Shown here piece by piece: positions 24,978 to 35,154 of a stretch of DNA of 35,276 nt (position 1 is its first letter; each line of letters begins with the position of its first letter). The position numbers were made by a program, and so were the translations under genes. The notes beneath the pieces are model-generated. The model did no database searches and was not told the DNA's origin. It saw only the letters and a program-made list of their open reading frames with translations. Source of the stretch: Hahella sp. (GTDB lineage: Bacteria; Pseudomonadota; Gammaproteobacteria; Pseudomonadales; Oleiphilaceae); assembly GCA_028280065.1 (NCBI GenBank), contig JANQMN010000029.1, positions 1 through 35,276 of the forward strand, in the 5' to 3' direction.

Positions 24978-26472
24978 CTGGCAGCGCTTACCCCCTTGGT
25001 CCATCCTGTTTTTCGTCGCAAGGGCCTTGGGGCAGATTGTTAATCTATACCCGGTTTTAATTGCCGCTGGATTTACCGTTTCCCAGTTTGACTTGCACAG
25101 CACCAAATTGCTGAGTTTAGGCATAGGGTTGATGGTACTTATCTTAGTGGGAGCCATTCTCTATTATTGGAATTTCCAATACTGCTACGACCACGAAAAG
25201 CTCCGGGTTAAAACAGGCGTCTTTGCAAAAAATCGCTTGGAACTGCCGTTTTCCCGTATACAGAACATTACTCTCAGAGAGCCGTTTTACTTCCGCCCTT
25301 TAGGCTTAGTGATTTTGAGCATGGACAGTGCCGGTTCCAATCAACAGGAAGTGCAGCTGGCAGCATTAAGCCGTCCCCGCGCAAGGGCTTTGCAGGATGC
25401 GATCCGGACCGGGAAAAAAGAACAGGCGCAACAGATGCAGGTGGAATCGGAGAATGCTCCCGATGCTGCAGATTCGACTGCGGATAAACTGCTGCTGACC
25501 CGTTCACCCGCGGACATCATCGTCCATGGCATCACCAATAACCGGGCCTGGATTATTCTGGCTTTAGCCGCACCGTTATTTTCCCAATTGGAATCCACGG
25601 TATTTGCCTACTTTGAAACACTCGGCCTGGAAATCCAGGATAACCTGGCAGATGTCACCCTACTGATAGCAATGGGCTTTGTGCTCATTTTCGTCCTCGG
25701 CATTGTGCTGATAGTGACGGCCTTTTCCGTTTTGGGCGCTTTGTTCGCGCTATATGACTTTCAGTTGTTTGCCACGGAAGACGGATACCGTAGACATAGC
25801 GGCTTGCTCACCCGCCACGAAATACGGGTAAAAGGCTCCCGGATTCAAACCCTGAAATGGCAGCAAAACTGGATGGAAAGGATCATTCGCCGTTGCAATC
25901 TCGTGATGGAACCATTCGCCGCATCCGGCATGAACGAGCTGCAGAGTTTGCGCCAGAAGATCCTGGTGCCGAACCTGACGGAAGAGCAGTTTAACCGGCT
26001 GGGTAACCAGATAATAGTCAACCTGGAGTTCTCCGGACTCGAATATCACCCCATTAGCAAACAGTATCTCACGCGCTATGCACTACTGGGCATACTCCCC
26101 GCCTTACTCGCAGCGCTAGTATTCAGTGCATATTCCGAATTGCCCCTCTGGTTAATGCCGACGGTTATCCTGCTTGTGGGACCCGCCGCCTTATGGTTAC
26201 GCTGGCGGCGCTATGGCTATGCAAAACAGGGAGATATTCTGGTAATCCGAAAGGGATTTATCGGGGTCAGCTACTACTGCTTCCAACTGCATAAAGTACA
26301 ACAGACCGGGCTTCTGCAGTCCTGGTTCCTGGAACGCAAAAAGCTTGCAACGGTGCAATTCGTCTTGGCATCCAGAACGTTATTGCTGCCGATGATCGAT
26401 TCCGCTACCGCACATGAATTTATCCGGGAAACACTTTATAGAACAGAGGCTAAGGCGCTTTCCTGGATGTAG
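24967..26472 (+). CDS. YdbT-like multi-PH-domain membrane protein
   Basis: 501 residues with several bPH2 modules: YDHEKLRVKTGVFAKNRLELPFSRIQNITL (about 75-105), FATEDGYRRHSGLLTRHEIRVKGSRIQTL (about 265-295) and KQGDILVIRKGFIGVSYYCFQLHKVQQTGL (about 415-450). These alternate with paired transmembrane helices near residues 15-60, 190-260 and 370-400. This is the YdbT architecture and pairs with the preceding YdbS-like gene. The start ATG lies 11 bases before the ydbS stop. It ends 200 bases before sufB; the sufB operator in that gap suggests the suf operon is transcribed separately. Confidence 0.87.
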   Translation: MASDWQRLPPWSILFFVARALGQIVNLYPVLIAAGFTVSQFDLHSTKLLSLGIGLMVLILVGAILYYWNFQYCYDHEKLRVKTGVFAKNRLELPFSRIQNITLREPFYFRPLGLVILSMDSAGSNQQEVQLAALSRPRARALQDAIRTGKKEQAQQMQVESENAPDAADSTADKLLLTRSPADIIVHGITNNRAWIILALAAPLFSQLESTVFAYFETLGLEIQDNLADVTLLIAMGFVLIFVLGIVLIVTAFSVLGALFALYDFQLFATEDGYRRHSGLLTRHEIRVKGSRIQTLKWQQNWMERIIRRCNLVMEPFAASGMNELQSLRQKILVPNLTEEQFNRLGNQIIVNLEFSGLEYHPISKQYLTRYALLGILPALLAALVFSAYSELPLWLMPTVILLVGPAALWLRWRRYGYAKQGDILVIRKGFIGVSYYCFQLHKVQQTGLLQSWFLERKKLATVQFVLASRTLLLPMIDSATAHEFIRETLYRTEAKALSWM

Positions 26473-26530
26473 TTCCCCCCTGTTCCTGACTGCAACTGGT
26501 TACCCGCCATAGCCTGCGGCAATCCAATTG

Positions 26531-26547
26531 ATTACCAAATTGGTATT
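26531..26547. promoter_or_regulatory. Rrf2-type operator upstream of sufB
   Basis: TACCAAATTGGTA (26533-26545) is a perfect 13-base palindrome, 127 bases before the sufB ATG. Its 15-base frame matches the copy before the Rrf2 gene (reverse complement) at 14 of 15 positions. It lies in the 199-base gap after the ydbT-like gene. Confidence 0.75.
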
Positions 26548-26671
26548 GATTTAAATCCGGGCTTTCAGTAACCTTTGCGACATCTAGTCTGGGGAGTGTT
26601 TTAGGCAGGCAATTCCTACCTTGAAGCCGAAACAGACCAATTATCAGTAGCAATAGGTGCAACGGTAAGCA

Positions 26672-28120
26672 ATGACAACCACTGAAAATTCTGTCGATCA
26701 ATATATTAAACGTCAGTATGACGCTGGATTCATCACGGATATTGATAGTGAAAGCCTTGATCCAGGTCTCAATGAAGACGTCATTCGCTTTATATCCGCC
26801 AAGAAAAACGAGCCGGAATTTATGCTCAACTGGCGGCTGGCAGCTTACAGACGCTGGCTGGAAATGGACGAGCCGGAATGGGCGCACGTCAATTATCCGA
26901 AAATCGACTACAACGATATTATTTATTACTCCGCACCAAAGTCCCAGAAGGACGGGCCGAAGAGCCTGGACGAAGTGGACCCGGAGTTACTGCGCACCTA
27001 TGAAAAACTCGGTATCCCTCTGCACGAGCGTGCAGCATTGGCGGGTGTCGCCGTGGATGCGGTTTTCGACAGCGTGTCCGTTGCAACCACCTTTAAAGAG
27101 AAGCTGGCGGACGCCGGGGTTATTTTCTGTTCGATCTCCGAGGCCGTTGCCGAGCATCCTGAGCTGGTGGAAAAATACCTGGGCAGCGTGGTCCCCACCG
27201 GAGACAATTTCTTTGCGGCCTTGAATTCAGCAGTGTTCAGTGACGGCTCCTTTGTCTATGTGCCTAAAGGTGTGCGCTGTCCGATGGAGCTCTCCACCTA
27301 TTTTCGTATTAACGCGGCCAAAACCGGCCAGTTCGAACGCACCCTGATCATCGCCGACGAAGGCAGCTACGTGAGTTATCTGGAAGGCTGCACCGCCCCG
27401 ATGCGGGATGAAAACCAGTTACATGCGGCTGTGGTGGAACTGGTCGCCATGAAGGATGCGGAAATCAAGTACTCTACCGTGCAAAACTGGTATCCGGGCG
27501 ACGAAGACGGCAAGGGCGGCATATACAACTTCGTTACCAAGCGCGGCTTGTGTGGCGGTGACAACTCCAAAATTTCCTGGACCCAGGTGGAAACCGGATC
27601 GGCGATTACCTGGAAGTATCCAAGCGTGGTTTTAAAGGGTGATCACAGCGTGGGCGAGTTCTACTCGGTTGCCCTGACGAATAATCTGCAACAAGCCGAT
27701 ACCGGCACCAAGATGATCCACCTTGGCCGGGATACCAAAAGCACCATCATCTCCAAGGGCATCTCCGCCGGGCGCAGTGACGCCAGCTATCGCGGACTCG
27801 TTCGGGTGGGTCCGAGAGCCGATAATGCGCGCAATTATACCCAGTGCGACAGCCTGTTGATCGGCAGCAAATGCGGGGCGCACACTTTCCCCTATATCGA
27901 AAGTAAAAATAACTCCGCAGTCGTGGAGCACGAAGCAACCACTTCCAAAGTCAGTGACGAACAACTGTTTCTCTGCCGGCAACGTGGCATCGATCCGGAA
28001 CGCGCGGTATCGATGATTGTCAACGGGTTTTGCAAGGAAGTATTTAAAGAGCTGCCCATGGAATTTGCAGTGGAGGCGGGCAAACTGCTCGAGGTTAGCC
28101 TCGAAGGCTCGGTGGGATAA
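26672..28120 (+). CDS. sufB: Fe-S cluster scaffold SufB
   Basis: Central scaffold subunit of the SufBC2D complex, where Fe-S clusters are assembled. 482 residues against about 495 in E. coli. Conserved stretches are [34 protein letters not shown], the beta-helix core [19 protein letters not shown], and [19 protein letters not shown] with the cysteine corresponding to E. coli Cys405, the site that receives sulfur. The C-terminus [18 protein letters not shown] is standard. First gene of the seven-gene suf operon, following the Rrf2-type operator. sufC starts 80 bases downstream. Confidence 0.97.
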   Translation: MTTTENSVDQYIKRQYDAGFITDIDSESLDPGLNEDVIRFISAKKNEPEFMLNWRLAAYRRWLEMDEPEWAHVNYPKIDYNDIIYYSAPKSQKDGPKSLDEVDPELLRTYEKLGIPLHERAALAGVAVDAVFDSVSVATTFKEKLADAGVIFCSISEAVAEHPELVEKYLGSVVPTGDNFFAALNSAVFSDGSFVYVPKGVRCPMELSTYFRINAAKTGQFERTLIIADEGSYVSYLEGCTAPMRDENQLHAAVVELVAMKDAEIKYSTVQNWYPGDEDGKGGIYNFVTKRGLCGGDNSKISWTQVETGSAITWKYPSVVLKGDHSVGEFYSVALTNNLQQADTGTKMIHLGRDTKSTIISKGISAGRSDASYRGLVRVGPRADNARNYTQCDSLLIGSKCGAHTFPYIESKNNSAVVEHEATTSKVSDEQLFLCRQRGIDPERAVSMIVNGFCKEVFKELPMEFAVEAGKLLEVSLEGSVG

Positions 28121-28200
28121 AAACCAGGATTACTATTACTCCCGGCGTTATAAACCAACTAAATCAATCATGCGCCAGGACAACATTATTGGGATCAAAC

Positions 28201-28962
28201 ATGCTGATTATTAACGATCTCTTCGCACGCGTCGAAGAAAAAGAAATCCTTAAAGGACTCACCTTGCAGGTTAAGCCCGGTGAAGTTCATGCCATTATGG
28301 GTCCTAACGGTTCCGGTAAGAGCACTCTGACCCATGTGCTCGCCGGGCGCGAGGGCTACGACGTAACCACCGGCGAGGTACGTTACGAAGGGCAAAACCT
28401 CCTGGAACAGGAGCCGGAAGAGCGCGCCCGCGAAGGCATCTTCCTTGCGTTTCAATATCCGGTGGAAATTCCTGGCGTCAGCAATATCCAGTTCCTGCGT
28501 ACCGCCATGAACAGTATCCGCAAACACCGCGGCGAAGAAGAACTGGATGCAGCGGCATTTTTGAAACTGGCCAGGCAAAAAATCGGGATGGTGAACTTGG
28601 ATCCCGCCTTCCTTAAGCGTGGCGTCAATGAAGGATTTTCCGGCGGCGAGAAAAAGCGCAATGAGATTCTCCAGATGCTGATGCTGGAACCTAAACTCGC
28701 ACTGTTGGACGAAACCGACTCCGGGCTTGATATCGATGCCCTGCAAACCGTTGCCAACGGCGTTAATGCCTTGCGCAGCCCGGATCGGGCCGTGATCCTG
28801 GTTACCCATTACCAGCGCCTGTTGAACTATATCGTACCTGATTATGTGCATGTGCTTGCCAATGGCCGCATTGTTAAATCCGGAGGCAGAGAACTGGCGC
28901 TGGAGCTGGAAGAAAAAGGCTACGGCTGGTTAAACATTGACGATGAAAAGAGTGTGGCGTAA
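28201..28962 (+). CDS. sufC: Fe-S assembly ATPase SufC
   Basis: ABC-type ATPase of the SufBC2D scaffold complex, about 253 residues. Walker A GPNGSGKST, Q-loop FLAFQYPVEIPGVSN, signature FSGGEKKRNEILQM, Walker B LALLDETDSGLDIDA and switch VTHYQRLLNYI are all intact. The ATG at 28201 is preferred (MLIINDLFARVEEKEILKG is the usual N-terminus); the frame reaches a TTG at 28189 without a ribosome site. sufD begins 6 bases after the stop. Confidence 0.97.
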   Translation: MLIINDLFARVEEKEILKGLTLQVKPGEVHAIMGPNGSGKSTLTHVLAGREGYDVTTGEVRYEGQNLLEQEPEERAREGIFLAFQYPVEIPGVSNIQFLRTAMNSIRKHRGEEELDAAAFLKLARQKIGMVNLDPAFLKRGVNEGFSGGEKKRNEILQMLMLEPKLALLDETDSGLDIDALQTVANGVNALRSPDRAVILVTHYQRLLNYIVPDYVHVLANGRIVKSGGRELALELEEKGYGWLNIDDEKSVA

Positions 28963-28968
28963 TCCCCT

Positions 28969-30297
28969 ATGGCCCAAGTAATTAATCCCTATCAGGAGTT
29001 TCATCGGCAGTGTCTGGAGGCAGCCAAAACCTGGTCGGCCTCAGTAATGCCGGAATCGAAATGGTTGCAGGACACCCGTACCCAAGCGTTGAATAGGTTT
29101 GCGGAACTCACCCTGCCCACCCGTAAAACCGAGAATTGGAAATACACGCCGATTCATCCGATCGTCAAAGGCGATTTGTTGCGACTTGCTGCCGCCAACG
29201 AAGTGACCTCCGCGGATGCGGGTTTAATCGAAGGGCAATATCACCGGTTGGTTTTTCAGAATGGCTATTTTACCAACTCAACTGGCAACACCGATGATCG
29301 CCTGGAGATTGTCGGATTTAGCGAGGCCAACGCGGATCAACGCCAGCTGATTGAAAAACACCTTAACCAGACGGTGGAGTTGGCAAAACACCCGTTTGCA
29401 ACCTTAAACGCCGGCACTCTGCAGGATGGAGTGTTAATTCACATCAAAAGCGGTCAAAGGATAGATCAGCCAATCCTTATTGAACATGTAACAGACGTTG
29501 CGGTGCAGAGTTTTTCCAGCTTTACCCGCGTTTTGGTGGTACTGGAGGCCAATGCCCAGACCACGGTCATTGAACACCATTACGACCGCACAATAGGCGC
29601 AACGCTTGGCATGAGCAATACGCTGGCGGAGTTTTTCCTCGCCGAAGGCAGCCACTGCACCCATTATGCGTTGAACACGGAAGGGGAAAACCATATTCAT
29701 ACGGGGCTGGTCAGTGTCGAACAACAGCGGCGGAGTCAATTTGAACAGCACAATTTCGCCACAGGCGGCAAACTCAAACGGCGGGATCTACAAGTTTTTC
29801 TAAAAGGCCCGCAGGCAGACTGTAATCTTGTCGGCGCCTATCTGATCGGTGGCAAGAATCATGTCGATTACCACACGACGATTGAACATATCGCGCCGCA
29901 TTGCACCAGCACGGAAAACTTCCGGGGAATTGTCACCGACTTCGGTAAAGCGGTGTTCAACGGGCGGATTCATATCCACCCCGATGCCCAGCAATCCAAT
30001 GCGGACATGAGCAATAAAAACCTGCTGCTGACCAATACTGCCGAAGTCAACACCAAGCCGGAACTGGAAATCTATGCCGACGATGTGAAGTGCGCTCATG
30101 GCGCTACTGTCGGGCAACTGGATGAAAAGGCGCTATTTTACTTTCAATCGCGAGGTATACCCCGCGCCGAGGCATTTAAGATGCTGAGCCACGCCTTTAT
30201 CGAGTCTATTTTGGCGGAAATGGACGAAGAGTCTGTGCATGCCTATATCGAAAAAGTCAGCAGTGATTTTTATCAGCACTGCCAGGAGGGTGCATGA
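28969..30297 (+). CDS. sufD: Fe-S assembly protein SufD
   Basis: Paralogue of SufB and partner in SufBC2D, 442 residues; it is needed for iron entry in E. coli. Typical signatures are RKTENWKYTPI near residue 52, the beta-helix region FLKGPQADCNLVGAYL, FRGIVTDFGKAVFNGRIHIHPDAQ, and the C-terminal VKCAHGATVGQLDEKALFYF followed by SRGIPRAEAFKMLSHAF. The conserved histidine in CAHGAT matches the functional His of SufD. The stop overlaps the sufS ATG (ATGA, 30294-30297). Confidence 0.96.
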   Translation: MAQVINPYQEFHRQCLEAAKTWSASVMPESKWLQDTRTQALNRFAELTLPTRKTENWKYTPIHPIVKGDLLRLAAANEVTSADAGLIEGQYHRLVFQNGYFTNSTGNTDDRLEIVGFSEANADQRQLIEKHLNQTVELAKHPFATLNAGTLQDGVLIHIKSGQRIDQPILIEHVTDVAVQSFSSFTRVLVVLEANAQTTVIEHHYDRTIGATLGMSNTLAEFFLAEGSHCTHYALNTEGENHIHTGLVSVEQQRRSQFEQHNFATGGKLKRRDLQVFLKGPQADCNLVGAYLIGGKNHVDYHTTIEHIAPHCTSTENFRGIVTDFGKAVFNGRIHIHPDAQQSNADMSNKNLLLTNTAEVNTKPELEIYADDVKCAHGATVGQLDEKALFYFQSRGIPRAEAFKMLSHAFIESILAEMDEESVHAYIEKVSSDFYQHCQEGA

Positions 30298-31613
30298 CGC
30301 CATCTTTAACTAAGGAATCTTTGATAAAAGAATCTGTGACGAAAGAATCAACGGCGGCATATTCACTGGAGGCGGCCGATGGCTCTAAAGTCGAGCCGTT
30401 GGATATTGACAGGATCCGCCGGGATTTTCCGATTCTGCACCAACAGGTGAACGGAAAACCTCTGGTATACCTGGACAATGCGGCCACATCGCAGAAACCG
30501 GCGGTCGTCATCGAATCCATGAACCGGTATTACCGCGAATATAACAGCAATGTTCATCGGGGTGCGCATTCTCTAAGCGATAAAGCGACCGCTGCATTTG
30601 AGGCGGCGCGTCTGCATATAGCCCAGTATCTCAACGCTTCGGGCCGGGAAGAAATAATCTGGGTGCGCGGCACCACGGAGGCCATCAATCTGGTTGCCCA
30701 AAGTTACGGGCGTAGCCAGTTGCAGACCGGCGACGAAATCATTCTCAGCCAATTGGAGCATCATTCCAATATTGTCCCCTGGCAGCTTCTGGCAGAGCAG
30801 GTCGGAGCGGTAATCAAGGTTATTCCGATCAACGAAAAAGCCGAATTGGACATGGCGGCATACCGGCAACTTCTGACGGACAGGACCAAGATAGTTGCGG
30901 TTAATCATGTATCAAATGCCACCGGAACCATTAATCCAATCATAGAGATTAGCCGCCTGGCGCATGCGACCGGCGCGGTCGTCGTTGTCGATGGCGCGCA
31001 GGCGCTGCCGCACTTGATTGTGGATGTCAAAGCACTGGATTGCGACTTCTATGCCTGCTCCGGGCATAAAGCCTTCGGCCCCACCGGTATCGGTGCGCTG
31101 TATGGCAAACGGGAACTCCTGGAAAAGATGCCTCCCTATCAGGGCGGCGGCGAGATGATAGAGCGGGTGTCGTTTTCCGGCACCACCTTCAACCAATTGC
31201 CGTTTAAGTTTGAAGCGGGTACTCCGGCAATCGCCGAAGCCATCGGCTTCGCGGAAGCAGTTCGCTATCTTGAGCAGTTCGACCGGAAAGCACTACAGGC
31301 CCATGAAGACCGGTTACTGGCGCGTGCCATGGAACTCGCTGACGCGGTTCCGGGACTTAGTGTTATCGGCCAGGCGCAACAGAAAGCCTCTGTGTTTTCG
31401 TTTCTCGTGGACGGTCTGCATCCCAGCGACATGGGAACCCTGCTGGATCAGCAGGGGATTGCGGTGCGGACAGGTCACCACTGTACCCAGCCATTAATGG
31501 ATTACTTGGGCATACCCGGCACCAGCAGAGCATCCTTTGCTTTTTACAACACGCTGGAAGAGGTTGAAAAATTCTTTGCCGCCCTACAGAAAATAATCAG
31601 GCTATTCGCCTGA
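30294..31613 (+). CDS. sufS: Cysteine desulfurase SufS with repeat-bearing N-terminal extension
   Basis: PLP enzyme that removes sulfur from cysteine and passes it to SufE. 439 residues, about 30 longer than E. coli SufS. The PLP lysine is Lys259 in ACSGHKAFGPTG and the catalytic cysteine is Cys397 in RTGHHCTQPLMDYLG, the group II (SufS) form. The start overlaps the sufD stop. The extra N-terminus includes three tandem pentapeptides KESLI-KESVT-KESTA (residues 7-21, DNA 30312-30356) from a 15-base repeat; the conserved fold begins near residue 38 (DIDRIRRDFPIL). The extension is probably flexible and its role is unknown. Confidence 0.96.
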   Translation: MTPSLTKESLIKESVTKESTAAYSLEAADGSKVEPLDIDRIRRDFPILHQQVNGKPLVYLDNAATSQKPAVVIESMNRYYREYNSNVHRGAHSLSDKATAAFEAARLHIAQYLNASGREEIIWVRGTTEAINLVAQSYGRSQLQTGDEIILSQLEHHSNIVPWQLLAEQVGAVIKVIPINEKAELDMAAYRQLLTDRTKIVAVNHVSNATGTINPIIEISRLAHATGAVVVVDGAQALPHLIVDVKALDCDFYACSGHKAFGPTGIGALYGKRELLEKMPPYQGGGEMIERVSFSGTTFNQLPFKFEAGTPAIAEAIGFAEAVRYLEQFDRKALQAHEDRLLARAMELADAVPGLSVIGQAQQKASVFSFLVDGLHPSDMGTLLDQQGIAVRTGHHCTQPLMDYLGIPGTSRASFAFYNTLEEVEKFFAALQKIIRLFA

Positions 31614-31680
31614 GATGGTTTTTGCCGGATCGACCTGGCGAAATAGAGAGAACAACCGGTAAGAGGTGAAAGTATTAGCA

Positions 31681-32055
31681 ATGAGTGCGCAAACCTTTAC
31701 TCCTGAAGTGGGTATAAAGGCTACAGCCCGAGCGGTCCAGCATATTCGCAAGCAACTGGAAAGGCATCCCGATGCGGCAGGATTCCGGGTAGGTCTGAAA
31801 ACCAGCGGCTGTTCCGGTTATATGTATGTGGTCGATATCGTCGATACTCCCTCCGAGCAGGACAAACGCTTCCAGGTGGCGGACGATATTTCCATTTACG
31901 TGGACAACAAGAGCTTTCCGTTGCTTAACGGGACGGAAGTGGATTTTGTTACTCAGGGGCTCAACTCCATTTTCCAGTTCAACAACCCAAATGCGGCTTC
32001 AGCTTGTGGCTGTGGCGAAAGTATTGCCATTAATCAACCGGAAGAAGCCCATTAG
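31681..32055 (+). CDS. sufA: A-type Fe-S carrier (SufA/IscA family)
   Basis: A-type carrier of about 124 residues that passes Fe-S clusters to apo-proteins. The family cysteines are Cys in KTSGCSGYMY and the pair in SACGCGESIAI. FKNSFPLLNGTEVDFV-like central strand reads DNKSFPLLNGTEVDFV, as in IscA/SufA/ErpA. An in-frame GTG exists at 31666; the ATG at 31681 fits the family better and has AGAGGTG about 11 bases upstream. Position in the operon after sufS favours SufA over ErpA, but the paralogues are hard to separate without a tree. Confidence 0.88.
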   Translation: MSAQTFTPEVGIKATARAVQHIRKQLERHPDAAGFRVGLKTSGCSGYMYVVDIVDTPSEQDKRFQVADDISIYVDNKSFPLLNGTEVDFVTQGLNSIFQFNNPNAASACGCGESIAINQPEEAH

Positions 32056-32072
32056 GCTCGCGAGAAACCACT

Positions 32073-32608
<536 letters not shown>

Positions 32609-32609
<1 letters not shown>

Positions 32610-33067
32610 TGACAGGCGTTTCCGAAAAAGCGCTTTTTCAATCCAACCCCTTGGGATCAACGACCACGCTCGACGAAGTCAGGGAAAACTTCGAATTTCT
32701 CGACGACTGGGAAGAGCGCTATGGCTATGTGATCGATCTGGGTAAACAGATTCCCAAAATGCCCGATCAATACCGGATTGAGGATAACTATGTGCATGGT
32801 TGTCAAAGCCAGGTGTGGTTCATTCACTATTTCGATCCGGAAAGCAATAAACTCTATCTGCTGGTGGACAGCGATGCGATGATTGTCAGAGGCCTGGCAG
32901 CCGTGGTGCTTACCGCTTTAAGTGGAAAATCACCTCAGGATGTTGCCGCTTTCGATATGGATAAACTTTTTCAGGACCTGGACCTACTGCGCCACCTAAG
33001 CCCGACGCGCGGCAATGGTTTACGCTCCATGGTACAAAAGATTCAAACGACTGCCGCCGGGTTGTAG
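32609..33067 (+). CDS. sufE: Sulfur acceptor SufE
   Basis: Accepts persulfide sulfur from SufS and boosts its activity. 152 residues; the catalytic cysteine lies in VHGCQSQVWF, preceded by LDDWEERYGYVIDLGKQIPKMP and followed by VRGLAAVVLTALSGKSPQDV and the end LSPTRGNGLRSMV, all family signatures. Last gene of the suf operon. Confidence 0.96.
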
Positions 33068-33093
33068 CCGTCCCTGGCACAATCACAGAAGGA

Positions 33094-33117
33094 GCTGGTC
33101 AAGAAAAACTTACCAGC
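33094..33117 (+). terminator. Possible terminator after the suf operon
   Basis: GCTGGT (33094-33099) pairs with ACCAGC (33112-33117), a 6-bp stem with a 12-base loop, 27 bases after the sufE stop. No proper T-run follows, so the call is weak. Confidence 0.3.
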
Positions 33118-33217
33118 CACTTATTAAAAAGCGCCAACTGTGGTGAAAACCCGTCATATTTTCTAAAATCCCCCAATCGTTCAGCCGTCGGTTTAATTTT
33201 CATACATCTATAGTCGC

Positions 33218-33246
33218 CTTTCAGTTCTATAGCGGTTGACTATAAT
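33218..33246 (+). promoter_or_regulatory. Predicted promoter of the GH13 gene
   Basis: A perfect TATAAT (33241-33246) with TGAC directly before it and a weak CTTTCA -35 17 bases upstream. The transcript would have a leader of about 100 bases. Confidence 0.5.
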
Positions 33247-33352
33247 GGCCGCCATTTGGCCTATACAAAAAGGTGATTTGCAGATAAATAACGCTATGCA
33301 AATTAGGTCGATTCTACTTTCGTTACCACTCTGACAAATCTGGGAGATCTAT

Positions 33353-35119
33353 ATGTCGTTGTTTTTCCGGCAGCAGCCGATTGTCAGGTTTTATGCACCA
33401 GGTGCCGACAAAGTCAGCCTGTTGATTGAAGGCGTGGAAAACGCGCTTTCGATGCGTAAGAACCGCCATGGAAGCTGGAGAGTCCGGCTTCCACAGCCAC
33501 TAAATATATTGCACGGCCGCGAATACTCTTTTGAAGTTCGCCATCAGGATAAAGTTGCAAAAGTTGCCGATCCCCTAGCGCTCCGCACAGAACGCCGCAA
33601 TAACGGGATTGTGTCGATATTCAGTCATATTGACTACCAGCATCAACATTCCCGGTTTAGGACACCGAAGATTCGGGATATCGTTATTTATGAAACCCAC
33701 CTGCCGGCCTTGAGCCGTCATGCCAGCGCTCAGCTTGAATCCGAGAAACAACGGGGTACCTATGAAGGTGCCGGCACACCGGCTATCCTGGATTACTTTA
33801 AAAAATTGGGTGTCGCTGTAGAGTTTCTTCCGCTTCATGCCCACGATGACTATCTCGGCAGGGATTGGGGATATTTTTCGACCTCCTTCAATGCGTTCAG
33901 AGGCGAGTATGCGAGGAATCCGGAAAAGATAAACCACGAAGTCATGGCGCTGGTGGATGCCATGCACGGCGCCGGCATTCCCGTCCTACTGGATGTCGTC
34001 TTCAATCATGGCGGCGAGTTGTTGGTCAAGGCCTGGGGCGAAGATGTGGTTTACCGACGTCACGGCAATGGGGATTTCTGTCATGGTTCAGGATGCGGTC
34101 CGACCATACAGACCGAACATCCGCAAATCCGGGAAACCGTCATCAGCACGTTGCAAACCTTGGTGAAAGATTACCGCTTTGACGGTTTTCGTTTCGATTT
34201 AGGTGCCCTGCATGATAAAGAGACCATGCAGCTGATACACGACAAGCTTCCCAAGCATATTTATCTGATCTCCGAACCCTGGGCACTGGGTGGCACCCAA
34301 TGGGGGAAAGGCGATCTGGCCGGGGATTTATCCGGTACTCGCTGGGCCGTTTGGAACGACGATTTTCGCGAACCCGGCAGGACCTTTATCAAGGGCCAGG
34401 GAGACCACCATAATCGAGACCGCTTGATACGTGCGATATCCGGCAGCCATATCGCCGACGACGGTTGGACGCTACGTCCTCAGCAAAGTATCAATTACCT
34501 CTCTTGTCACGATGGCAAAACCCTGCCTGATCTGCTCGATGGCAGTAAACACCGAGTGTTTCTCGGCGTCATGCTGACACTGGTATCGCAAGGGGTGCCG
34601 ATGTTGTACGAAGGCACGGAACTTATGTATTCCAAACGCGGCCACCACAACACTTATGACCGCCCGGATCTTAATCAGATCGATTGGACGCTCGCCGAGA
34701 AGCACCGGGATTTGCTCGAAGCGATTACCGGCTTGATCGAGCTACGGAAAAAGCATAGCCACTTTCGTTACACGGACAAGCTTCTTAAAAGTGAGGTGGA
34801 TAACAAGAATTGGGATATCAACTGGATCTTTCCAACCGGCTTTCCCCATCACGACAACCACAATGCCATTGGCTTCGCTATTCGGGCTCCGGCGGGAATG
34901 ATGAAATGGTTTAGGGGTAAAATCCTGGTGGTCTTGTTGAACGGCAGTTATGAAGCGGCGAACTTTCATCTTCCAAAAGGCAAATGGAAACTGATCGCAG
35001 ACGGTCACCGGATTCGCGTGGATGCAAAAGGCATCAAGGGCATATCACCCGCGCGTGGCGATTACACAGTGCATCCGGGTACCGGCGTAATACTCGCCCC
35101 TGCAGGGCTGTTCGGATAG
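33353..35119 (+). CDS. GH13 alpha-glucan debranching-type enzyme with CBM48
   Basis: 588 residues without a signal peptide, so cytoplasmic. The N-terminal ~95 residues are a CBM48-like domain (VRFYAPGADKVSLLIEG, YSFEVRHQDKVAKVADPLA). The GH13 catalytic barrel follows with all motifs: DVVFNHGG, FRFDLGALH (nucleophile Asp282), YLISEPWALGG (acid/base Glu308), NYLSCHD (Asp387). WNDDFREP and the general layout resemble isoamylase/type I pullulanase-like debranching enzymes, although at 588 residues it is shorter than usual (650-700). Exact specificity (glycogen, limit dextrin, pullulan) cannot be read. GGGAG lies seven bases before the ATG. It is a single gene with its own promoter, with no glycogen gene nearby in the window. 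Confidence 0.88.
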   Translation: MSLFFRQQPIVRFYAPGADKVSLLIEGVENALSMRKNRHGSWRVRLPQPLNILHGREYSFEVRHQDKVAKVADPLALRTERRNNGIVSIFSHIDYQHQHSRFRTPKIRDIVIYETHLPALSRHASAQLESEKQRGTYEGAGTPAILDYFKKLGVAVEFLPLHAHDDYLGRDWGYFSTSFNAFRGEYARNPEKINHEVMALVDAMHGAGIPVLLDVVFNHGGELLVKAWGEDVVYRRHGNGDFCHGSGCGPTIQTEHPQIRETVISTLQTLVKDYRFDGFRFDLGALHDKETMQLIHDKLPKHIYLISEPWALGGTQWGKGDLAGDLSGTRWAVWNDDFREPGRTFIKGQGDHHNRDRLIRAISGSHIADDGWTLRPQQSINYLSCHDGKTLPDLLDGSKHRVFLGVMLTLVSQGVPMLYEGTELMYSKRGHHNTYDRPDLNQIDWTLAEKHRDLLEAITGLIELRKKHSHFRYTDKLLKSEVDNKNWDINWIFPTGFPHHDNHNAIGFAIRAPAGMMKWFRGKILVVLLNGSYEAANFHLPKGKWKLIADGHRIRVDAKGIKGISPARGDYTVHPGTGVILAPAGLFG

Positions 35120-35154
35120 CGGCGCCTGTATGAACTCAGCTAACTACTAGTGTA

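Noticed and set aside
28195-28851. 218-residue frame antisense to sufC
   Set aside because: Entirely opposite sufC, which has complete Walker and signature motifs.
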